In this document: piece by piece, positions 1 through 4,200 of the stretch
Layout: the number at the start of each line of letters is the position of its first letter
How positions within the stretch are numbered: the first letter of the stretch is position 1
Origin: Clostridia bacterium
GTDB taxonomy: Bacteria; Bacillota_A; Clostridia; Oscillospirales; CAG-272
Assembly (NCBI GenBank): GCA_017626655.1
Contig: JAGAIH010000169.1
Span: 1 to 5,898, forward strand
Direction of reading: 5' to 3'
Length of the DNA: 5,898 nucleotides
The notes under the pieces: generated by a model
What the model was told of the DNA's origin: nothing
The model's database searches: none
Seen by the model: only the letters and a program-made list of their open reading frames with translations
Translations under genes and position numbers: made by a program

Positions 1-2
1 CC

Positions 3-542
3 CTCCCCGAGGAGACTGCCCCTGCGGCTGATGCCGTGACCCCCGCCGCCTCCATCACCGCCGCCGACCTCATCCGAGGCGGGGCGCAGACCGATGCCGC
101 TCCCTCCGCCGAGCCCTCCATCCCCCGCTCCCTCCTCACCCGCTCCGACAGCCTTCCCGCAGGCCTCCGCCGCCGTAGCATCGGGCTGTACGACTTCCCC
201 GTCTCGGCGGGCGTCGGTGAGTTTCTGTCCGACGCCGACCGCGTGGAGGAGATCACCATCCCTGACGATCCCCGCACCGCCGAGGCCGACTACGCCCTCC
301 GCATCAACGGCGACAGCATGGAGCCCAAGTACCGCTCAGGGGATATCCTCCTCATCCAGACCGCCGATACCGTGGAGGAAGGTGAGCTGGGCATCTTTGT
401 TTTGGACGGTGCCGGCTACTTCAAGAAGTACGGCGGCGACCATCTCATCTCCCTGAACCCCAAGTACGCCCCCATCCCCCTCAAGGACTTCGAGGATGTG
501 GCCTGCTGCGGACGCGTGGTGGGGAAGCTCAAGAAGAAATGA
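3..542 (+). CDS. S24/LexA-like self-cleaving repressor, C-terminal part (5' end outside window)
   Basis: Likely a transcriptional repressor that inactivates itself by autoproteolysis, as LexA and phage CI-type repressors do. The frame is open to the left edge, so this is a 5'-partial gene; the GTG at 36 has no ribosome binding site at a usable distance. The first 45 or so visible residues are Ala/Pro/Ser-rich and look like a linker, so an N-terminal helix-turn-helix domain is expected upstream but is not seen. The S24 peptidase domain follows. It has the scissile Ala-Gly pair in SAGVGEF (codons 207-212), the nucleophile serine in NGDSMEP (codon 315-317) and the general-base lysine in GYFKKY (codon 423-425). 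It ends in SLNPKYAPI and a Lys-rich tail. All self-cleavage residues are present, so the domain should be active. Whether it is a prophage repressor or a host stress regulator cannot be decided without the DNA-binding domain. The stop is TGA at 540-542, followed by a terminator. Confidence 0.88.
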   Translation, partial: LPEETAPAADAVTPAASITAADLIRGGAQTDAAPSAEPSIPRSLLTRSDSLPAGLRRRSIGLYDFPVSAGVGEFLSDADRVEEITIPDDPRTAEADYALRINGDSMEPKYRSGDILLIQTADTVEEGELGIFVLDGAGYFKKYGGDHLISLNPKYAPIPLKDFEDVACCGRVVGKLKKK

Positions 543-550
543 TCCCCCTA

Positions 551-579
551 AAAACCATCTTGGCATTCAAGACGGTTTT
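551..579 (+). terminator. Hairpin terminator after the S24 repressor gene
   Basis: An 11-bp stem (551-561 with 569-579) with one A·C mismatch and a 7-nt loop, flanked by A-rich and T-rich arms. It lies 8 nt after the stop codon. The T-rich right arm, GGTTTTGCTTT, makes intrinsic termination plausible. The T run is broken by GC, so termination may be partial and could allow some read-through into the gene at 685. Confidence 0.6.
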
Positions 580-684
580 GCTTTGGAATTCTTTCGCTCA
601 AGGTGAGAAATTCTCCCTGCTTACGGTGTCTATATAAGTGAAGGGCGTTCAACCGCCCGAAATGTCAGGAAAGGAAACCAAATC

Positions 685-1257
685 ATGAAAAAGAAAGTCT
701 ACCCAATCGCTCTCAACAAACGCTTCATACTCGGAGCCGTCTACGCCATGTCGCTGGTGGGGGCGATGACCTCCCTCTGCGGACTCTGGAGCAATCTCTT
801 TACCCACTTACAGTATTGGTTCGACCGTATGTACACAAACGGTATGCTCTACGGCTCCACCGAAACGCAGAAGCTGACCGCACTGCTCTGCCTCGTCGCC
901 GCAATCGTGGGGCTGATCTGCCTCGGACTGATCCTGCTCCGCCTGCTGCGCCGCTGCGAGGAATACGAGGGTCTGGCGGTATGGGAGCGTGTGGCCGTCT
1001 TTTTGGGGATCGCCGTGCTGGCCGCGGTAGCCCTGTCGGTGTGGTCGGCTGTGCGGTATGAGAAATCCACGGGGGAATACGCTTACCTGATCGGCACCGA
1101 CGACTACCTCCACGCCACCGAGCTTCGCAGTCTCGCCGCCTCGCTGGCTCTGTATCTGAGCATCCTTCTGGGCGTGGAGGGCTGGAGCCGCCGCCGTGCG
1201 GTTGCCGAGCAGATCAAGACTGCTGAGGATGACCTGAACCGCTGCCTCGATCCGTAA
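685..1257 (+). CDS. Four-helix integral membrane protein of unknown function
   Basis: A 190-residue protein not recognised as a named family. A good ribosome binding site (AGGAAAGGA, 667-675) precedes the ATG. Hydrophobic segments lie at about residues 14-36, 64-88, 102-123 and 147-164, with a Lys/Arg-rich N-terminus (MKKK), a basic cluster after segment 2 (RLLRRCEEYE) and another after segment 4 (WSRRRAVAEQ). By the positive-inside rule both termini are probably cytoplasmic. The C-terminal 25 residues form a charged, probably helical tail. The 142-bp gap upstream has the repressor terminator, a TATATA-like -10 candidate (631-636) without a convincing -35, and a 5-bp hairpin (643-647 with 654-658) just before the ribosome binding site. 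The gene ends at a strong terminator shared with the opposing gene. A link to the DUF2975 type of small four-helix protein is possible but weak. Adjacency to the repressor hints at control by it, which is inference only. Confidence 0.8.
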   Translation: MKKKVYPIALNKRFILGAVYAMSLVGAMTSLCGLWSNLFTHLQYWFDRMYTNGMLYGSTETQKLTALLCLVAAIVGLICLGLILLRLLRRCEEYEGLAVWERVAVFLGIAVLAAVALSVWSAVRYEKSTGEYAYLIGTDDYLHATELRSLAASLALYLSILLGVEGWSRRRAVAEQIKTAEDDLNRCLDP

Positions 1258-1279
1258 GCCCGCCATTGCTATCACATAG

Positions 1280-1307
1280 AAAAACCACCGTTTTCGCGGT
1301 GGTTTTT
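1280..1307. terminator. Bidirectional intrinsic terminator between convergent genes
   Basis: A perfect 11-bp stem (1280-1290 with 1297-1307) with a 6-nt loop (TTTTCG). It is bounded by five A on one side and five T on the other, so it reads as a rho-independent terminator on both strands. It starts 22 nt after the stop of the gene at 685-1257 and lies 10 nt beyond the stop of the minus-strand gene ending at 1318. Confidence 0.92.
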
Positions 1308-1317
1308 GTCTGTCACC

Positions 1318-1719
1318 TTACATCAGCCTTTTCACACAGCACAGTGCCTTCACCACACACCCCGCCACCAGAAGAGTAAAGACCCCTGCGGCGAAGTCGA
1401 AGTAGCGGATGGTGAAGCCCCCTTTTACCGACATGGTATCGGAGTTGGAGCCCTTGATCTGAGTTTGCCCCGTGGGATCGTCGTCCATGTCGGGGACGTG
1501 GCGCTTCTCCACGGTGTACTGCATGGACAGCGCGGGCTTGCGGAGACACTTCATCCATTGCCCCAGCCCGCAGGTCTTTTCGTTCTGCTCCATGAGGCAG
1601 AGCATATCGTCCGCCCCGTTGGTGGGCGTTGTTGCGGCGGTGTCCGTCTGGCTGTTGGCGGCGGCTTCGGCGTCGCCCGCGTTGGTTTGGTTGAATTTAT
1701 CTTGATTCTGGTTTCCCAT
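1318..1719 (-). CDS. Small protein with disordered N-terminus and one C-terminal membrane helix
   Basis: A 133-residue protein of unknown function. Start choice: ATG at 1719 is preceded by a strong AGGGGGT-type ribosome binding site about 7 nt upstream. Residues 1-36 are Asn/Gln/Thr/Ala-rich, polar and probably unstructured (GNQNQDKFNQTNAGD). The middle (about 38-106) is soluble-looking, with three cysteines (41, 50, 58) and a charged run around 72-82. A single hydrophobic segment at about 107-127 (FDFAAGVFTLLVAGCVVKAL) is followed by CCVKRLM, giving a tail-anchored look with three more cysteines at or next to the membrane. There is no signal peptide or lipobox. It converges with the four-helix gene and shares its terminator. 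It lies 140 bp downstream of the CPBP-like gene, so it may have its own promoter. The plus strand here is also open but has no start signal or protein-like composition. Confidence 0.7.
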   Translation of the reverse strand: MGNQNQDKFNQTNAGDAEAAANSQTDTAATTPTNGADDMLCLMEQNEKTCGLGQWMKCLRKPALSMQYTVEKRHVPDMDDDPTGQTQIKGSNSDTMSVKGGFTIRYFDFAAGVFTLLVAGCVVKALCCVKRLM

Positions 1720-1751
1720 GAAATATACCCCCTGTTACGGTGTGTGAGGGT

Positions 1752-1782
1752 AGTATGCGGCGGATGACGCGGGTTTATGCAA
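1752..1782 (-). promoter_or_regulatory. Weak candidate sigma-A promoter for the small membrane protein gene
   Basis: On the minus strand TTGCAT (1782-1777) could be a -35 and CATACT (1757-1752) a -10, but the spacing is 19 bp and each box matches only 4 of 6 consensus bases. Directly upstream is an AT-rich block (1785-1802) that also lies beside the -35 of the tRNA-Pro promoter, which adds some support as an UP-like element. Confidence 0.3.
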
Positions 1783-1784
1783 GC

Positions 1785-1802
1785 GGGAATTTTTCAAAAA
1801 AT
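1785..1802 (+). repeat. 18-nt AT-rich repeat, copy 1 (also at 2920-2937)
   Basis: GGGAATTTTTCAAAAAAT occurs here on the plus strand and identically on the minus strand at 2937-2920. Both copies sit in intergenic DNA a few bases upstream of a minus-strand TTGCAT or TTGACA box. The sequence is a T-tract/A-tract near-palindrome, consistent with a promoter UP element or a curved-DNA site. Confidence 0.6.
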
Positions 1803-1828
1803 GGTTTGCGGTGGGAATTCTTAAAACG

Positions 1829-1850
1829 AAATAGGATCTTATGCCTACTT
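1829..1850 (-). terminator. Possible weak terminator after the CPBP-like gene
   Basis: On the minus strand AAGTAGG (1850-1844) pairs with CCTATTT (1835-1829) around an 8-nt loop, with one G-U pair, followed by CGTTTT. It starts 9 nt after the stop codon. The stem is short and AT-rich, so it would be a weak terminator at best. Confidence 0.3.
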
Positions 1851-1859
1851 TATGTATGC

Positions 1860-2609
1860 TTACCGAAGCAGGAGGACAGAGAGAACGACCGACGCCAGCA
1901 GATTCGTGACCGCCAAGGACAGTATGGGCGTCCATACGTTATCCGTTTTCTGATAAGACCAACACGCCAACAGATGAATGGGCAGCTGGACCAGGTAACC
2001 GCTCAGAACGAGCGGCGCGTCACCCCGCCAGAGGATATTGATGATGGGCGGGATCAGGGTGATTGAGGCCACGCACAGATAGGCCAGCCAGGGCTTTCGG
2101 TAGCATACCGGCGCGAAACCCAGGCAGTAGAACAAAACGCAGATACTGAAGGGGGTGAAGACCGACAGGACGATGGTGCCGAAGACAGGCTGGAGATCGA
2201 TCAGGAACAGGGGCGTGTGGCTGACGAATGTTTCCACCATGGGAAGACATTCCAGCATAAATACGGTATCGAGTCCGAAAAGAGGCAGAGCGCTGATGAG
2301 CAGCAGCTCGGTTCCCACGATGAGACCCACGGTCAGCGCGACGTGCTTCAGATAATAACCCACGTCGGTGGTCACCATGAACCAGTCCTCCTTCAGGTAG
2401 TCGGCCATCAGCGCCAGCAGGATAACGCCGTTGAGTACGTGGTAGCCAATCTCCAGCCATACGCTGATCTCCCATTGCTCCCAGAGCCCGAGTCCCAGGA
2501 AGGGCATATACATGGGGATCAGGACGAAAACAAAGAGCCAGCAGGGGATCAGGGCGAAGATCTTGATCTTCTCGGGTTTACTGGTCATAGGGGGGAATAA
2601 TTGGCTCAT
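1860..2609 (-). CDS. CPBP-like seven-helix membrane protein lacking the catalytic residues
   Basis: A 249-residue protein with hydrophobic segments at about 17-40, 52-70, 86-110, 142-166, 174-193, 199-218 and 226-247. By eye the C-terminal half follows the CPBP (CAAX protease/bacteriocin-processing, Abi) pattern. RKPWLAYL precedes the segment that normally holds Phe-x-x-x-His, and LACWSYQKTDNVWTPIL with TNLLAS matches the usual third-motif region (G-x-x-Y-x-x-T-G-s-i-W-x-P-I-L-x-H-x-x-x-N). The active-site positions differ: the Glu-Glu-x-x-x-Arg segment reads PFSICVLFYC (Glu-Glu to Ile-Cys, Arg to Tyr, residues 153-162), the second-motif segment LIPPIINIL has no histidine, and the third-motif histidine is replaced (ILSLAVTN). 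I therefore infer a non-proteolytic homologue. CPBP proteins process prenylated proteins or bacteriocin-type peptides, or give immunity; a dead member might bind such a partner. The family call rests on pattern memory only. Reading starts at ATG 2609, as shown by the ribosome binding site. Confidence 0.62.
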   Translation of the reverse strand: MSQLFPPMTSKPEKIKIFALIPCWLFVFVLIPMYMPFLGLGLWEQWEISVWLEIGYHVLNGVILLALMADYLKEDWFMVTTDVGYYLKHVALTVGLIVGTELLLISALPLFGLDTVFMLECLPMVETFVSHTPLFLIDLQPVFGTIVLSVFTPFSICVLFYCLGFAPVCYRKPWLAYLCVASITLIPPIINILWRGDAPLVLSGYLVQLPIHLLACWSYQKTDNVWTPILSLAVTNLLASVVLSVLLLR

Positions 2610-2617
2610 TTGGTCTG

Positions 2618-2624
2618 CTCCTTT
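2618..2624 (-). promoter_or_regulatory. Ribosome binding site that fixes the CPBP-like start
   Basis: AAAGGAG on the minus strand lies 8 nt before the ATG at 2609. An in-frame TTG at 2627 is immediately upstream of this site, so starting there would put the ribosome binding site inside the coding region. The ATG at 2609 is therefore preferred, removing six residues. Confidence 0.85.
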
Positions 2625-2635
2625 CAAAGAAATAC

Positions 2636-2670
2636 GGTCGAAGTGGCGGGACTCTGAACTCCGAACTCGC
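2636..2670 (-). pseudogene. Broken duplicate of the tRNA-Pro 3' end
   Basis: Nineteen bases (2636-2654) are identical to the T-arm/acceptor/CC end of the intact tRNA-Pro at 2802-2820, in the same orientation 166 bp away. Beyond them, the T-loop region is expanded: on the plus strand three near-identical 7-mers follow (GGACTCT, GAACTCC, GAACTCG), where the intact gene has GGACTC then GAACTCG. The D and anticodon arms are absent and the final A of CCA is replaced by G. It lies in the leader of the CPBP-like gene. It could be a decayed tandem tRNA copy or an attachment-site scar. Confidence 0.75.
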
Positions 2671-2683
2671 CTGCGGCGAGTTC
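2663..2683. repeat. 9-bp perfect inverted repeat (hairpin) in the CPBP-like gene leader
   Basis: GAACTCGCC (2663-2671) and GGCGAGTTC (2675-2683) are perfect complements around a 3-nt loop. It overlaps the inner end of the tRNA-like fragment. In the minus-strand transcript the first arm (TGAACTC) could instead pair with the GAGTTCA copy at 2660-2654, so two exclusive folds exist. Confidence 0.7.
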
Positions 2684-2684
2684 A

Positions 2685-2732
2685 TCAAGCCGCGCGAAGA
2701 AAGCGGAAACGAGAAAGTTGCTTGCGGCTTGA
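2685..2732. repeat. 9-bp inverted repeat with 30-nt spacer
   Basis: TCAAGCCGC (2685-2693) is complementary to GCGGCTTGA (2724-2732). It lies between the tRNA terminator and the tRNA-like fragment, with no coding potential recognised in the spacer. In the minus-strand transcript it would form a large stem-loop in the leader of the CPBP-like gene. Confidence 0.55.
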
Positions 2733-2756
2733 AGCGATTCCTTGTGACCAACCATA

Positions 2757-2807
2757 TCGACCAACACAAAAGGGCGGGGATGAACCCCGCCCTTTTGTGT
2801 TGGTCGA
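2757..2807. repeat. 23-bp perfect hairpin overlapping the tRNA-Pro 3' end
   Basis: Positions 2757-2779 pair without mismatch with 2785-2807 around a 5-nt loop. One arm includes the tRNA CCA, the discriminator base and the last three acceptor-stem bases (2801-2807). The other arm is therefore an inverted copy of the tRNA end plus trailer. The inner part is the terminator at 2768-2796. Confidence 0.9.
2768..2796 (-). terminator. Intrinsic terminator of tRNA-Pro
   Basis: The transcript runs from CCA through ACAC into AAAAGGGCGGGG, a 5-nt loop, then CCCCGCCCTTTT. This 12-bp stem includes eight GC-only pairs and has a T-tail (TTTTGTGTTGG). It starts 4 nt after the CCA end, which is normal for a single bacterial tRNA unit. 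The symmetry means it could also stop plus-strand transcription. Confidence 0.88.
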
Positions 2808-2876
2808 AGTGGCGGGACTCGAACTCGCGGCCTCCAGTACCCGAAACTGGCGCGCTACCACCTGCGCTACACCTCG
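2801..2876 (-). tRNA. tRNA-Pro, anticodon CGG, CCA encoded
   Basis: A 76-nt gene that folds as a full cloverleaf and decodes CCG proline codons. The acceptor stem CGAGGTG pairs with CACTTCG (one G-U), the D stem is GCGC/GCGC with loop AGGTGGTA, and the anticodon stem is CCAGT/ACTGG with loop TTCGGGT, giving anticodon CGG and G37. The T arm is GCGAG-TTCGAGT-CCCGC, followed by discriminator A and encoded CCA. C1-G72 and A73 are typical bacterial proline identity elements. One oddity: T-stem position 52-62 is A·C rather than a pair. The gene is monocistronic, with a consensus promoter whose start site should fall about 4 nt before the mature 5' end and a strong terminator 4 nt beyond CCA. A fragment of the same tRNA lies 150 nt downstream. 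Confidence 0.95.
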
Positions 2877-2886
2877 TAACCTATGT

Positions 2887-2915
2887 ATTATAGCATAGAA
2901 TCCCCGCTTTGTCAA
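2887..2915 (-). promoter_or_regulatory. Perfect-consensus sigma-A promoter of tRNA-Pro
   Basis: TTGACA (2915-2910) and TATAAT (2892-2887) on the minus strand are separated by exactly 17 bp. Transcription should begin near 2880, just before the tRNA 5' end at 2876. The AT-rich block at 2920-2937 sits where an UP element would be. Confidence 0.95.
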
Positions 2916-2941
2916 GGGGATTTTTTGAAAAATTCCCCTTG
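2913..2941. repeat. Near-palindrome overlapping the tRNA promoter -35; 18-nt repeat copy 2
   Basis: CAAGGGGA (2913-2920) pairs with TCCCCTTG (2934-2941). After one T·T mismatch, the inner T- and A-tracts also pair. It carries the second copy of GGGAATTTTTCAAAAAAT (minus strand, 2937-2920). It lies 39 nt after the DHHW gene stop and so could form a terminator-like hairpin for that operon, but no T-run follows. An UP-element or regulator-site role for the tRNA promoter is as likely. Confidence 0.6.
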
Positions 2942-2979
2942 GCGGCAAACGCGGCTTGGGAGTCGGAGATGGGTCAGGC

Positions 2980-4191
2980 TTACCGCACGCGAGTCAGGCA
3001 GTCCGAGGCGATCAGGTTCTCCCGGTTGCAGACCACCAGCACGCGGCTGCAGCCGTACTCCTGGCAGAGTGCGGACAGGTCGGTCATGTCCACACTGCCC
3101 GTGAGGTTGACCATACAGATGTCAAAGTGGCGGGCCAGGAAGGGGACCATGCTGTTGGCGAAGGAGTCGCGGGCCAAAAGCAGGCGGGGACGGGACTCGC
3201 CCTTCGCGGCGGCTTCCCTGTCGATGATGAAGAGGCAGTTGTGGGTGCCGTCCAGGAAGGCGCTGTATTTATCCTTCTCCGACAGGTACTTTTCGCTGAT
3301 GAAGCCCGACTCGATGACCGTCTTGATATCCTCGCCGCTCCGCTCGAAGACGGTGTAGCGGCTGTCGTCGGGGGCTTCCCAGATCTCCAAAGTGTCGGGA
3401 GGGATGCTGGACAGCCCCGCGCGGGAGTGGGTGGTGCCGTAGAAGCCTTGGATCTCGCGGACCGTGAAGGCTTCGGCGGGAAGGATCTGATCCTCCATGT
3501 CCCAGGACTCCATTACGGCGGTATAGGCCGTGTAGGCGCCCTTGGTGGTCCAGTGGTGGTCGGTGCGGTAGTAGACGTACTCGCCCGCCTCGTGCATGTT
3601 GCGGAAGGTCTCCAACAGCTCCACGCTGTTGACCCCGGCGCCTCCCAGGGTATGGCGGATGGTCTCGTCCAGACCGTCGGTCAGCTCCGTGGGATAGCTG
3701 AAGTCGGTGGCGGTGACGTCGATGGTGCGGGGGGGAAGAAGGACGCAGAGGGGGATGCCTCGGTCAGACAGGGTCTTGTCCAGGGCGACCAGGGCGTCCA
3801 GGCCCCGCTGTACGTGGTCGGGGCTGTAGTAGTCGGTGTCCTCCAGCCGCTCGAAGCGGGAGAGGTAGGCGTCAAAGCGCCGCACCGCCAGCTGGCCGTT
3901 TTGGCCCACCAGCACCCCGTTGCTCTCCCCGCGTCCTACGCTCAGCTCGCCCAAGGCGTGGAGGTCCAGCCAGGTGCCGCGGAGGGGGAACTGATCCGAG
4001 TAGTAGGTGATGAGCTGAGAGGAAACCTTACCCTCCAGCCAACTGTCGGCGGAGAGGGCGGGGAAGGTTTGGAGAGGACGGTTCTCCTCGGGGGAGAAGT
4101 CGTTATCGGGCACGATCCAGAACGCCACCCCAAACCCGAAGATCAGGAGAAGGAACAGGACGGTGACCGTCATATTGATGGTTTTTTTCAT
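2980..4191 (-). CDS. DHHW-family (AlgJ/AlgX-like SGNH) membrane-anchored protein, partner of MBOAT
   Basis: A 403-residue protein expected to work outside the membrane, transferring an acyl group (probably acetyl) to an exported glycan. It begins with MKKT and a hydrophobic segment at about residues 8-26, an uncleaved anchor or signal sequence. The conserved FSPEENRPLQTFP motif follows at residues 32-44. The DHHW signature appears as YYRTDHHWTTKGAY (Asp211, His213), and the serine in LLARDSFANSMVPF (Ser343) completes the permuted Ser-His-Asp set seen in AlgJ and AlgX, where Asp-x-His precedes the serine. All three are present, so an active enzyme is inferred. Start at ATG 4191: its AAGGA site overlaps the MBOAT stop codon (TAAAGGATCC), so the two genes are separated by only 9 bp and probably translationally coupled. 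The acceptor cannot be named from this window. No canonical terminator follows. Confidence 0.9.
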   Translation of the reverse strand: MKKTINMTVTVLFLLLIFGFGVAFWIVPDNDFSPEENRPLQTFPALSADSWLEGKVSSQLITYYSDQFPLRGTWLDLHALGELSVGRGESNGVLVGQNGQLAVRRFDAYLSRFERLEDTDYYSPDHVQRGLDALVALDKTLSDRGIPLCVLLPPRTIDVTATDFSYPTELTDGLDETIRHTLGGAGVNSVELLETFRNMHEAGEYVYYRTDHHWTTKGAYTAYTAVMESWDMEDQILPAEAFTVREIQGFYGTTHSRAGLSSIPPDTLEIWEAPDDSRYTVFERSGEDIKTVIESGFISEKYLSEKDKYSAFLDGTHNCLFIIDREAAAKGESRPRLLLARDSFANSMVPFLARHFDICMVNLTGSVDMTDLSALCQEYGCSRVLVVCNRENLIASDCLTRVR

Positions 4192-4200
4192 ACGGATCCT

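Noticed and set aside
36..38. GTG as the start of the S24 repressor gene.
   Set aside because: The frame is open back to the window edge, no ribosome binding site lies at a proper distance, and the family normally has an N-terminal DNA-binding domain.
586..613. Inverted sequence GAATTC...GAAATTC after the repressor terminator as an operator.
   Set aside because: The arms match only imperfectly after allowing gaps, so it is not separable from chance.
1306..1767. 153-codon open frame on the plus strand opposite the small membrane protein gene.
   Set aside because: No ribosome binding site is seen, it starts within the shared terminator, and its composition looks non-protein-like. The minus-strand frame has a strong start signal and a terminator.
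2625..2627. TTG start extending the CPBP-like protein by six residues.
   Set aside because: The AAAGGAG ribosome binding site lies just inside such an extension and is correctly spaced for the ATG at 2609.
2620..2660. Promoter for the CPBP-like gene (TTCAGA with a GTATTT-like -10).
   Set aside because: Both boxes are poor matches and fall inside the tRNA-derived fragment, so they are not reported as a promoter.
2655..2801. A small mobile element between the two tRNA 3' ends.
   Set aside because: No recombinase or coding sequence fits in 147 bp. It is kept only as a possible scar and not called as an element.
2512..2898. 128-codon plus-strand frame across the tRNA region.
   Set aside because: It reads through the antisense of the tRNA and its terminator, and no ribosome binding site or family signal is seen.
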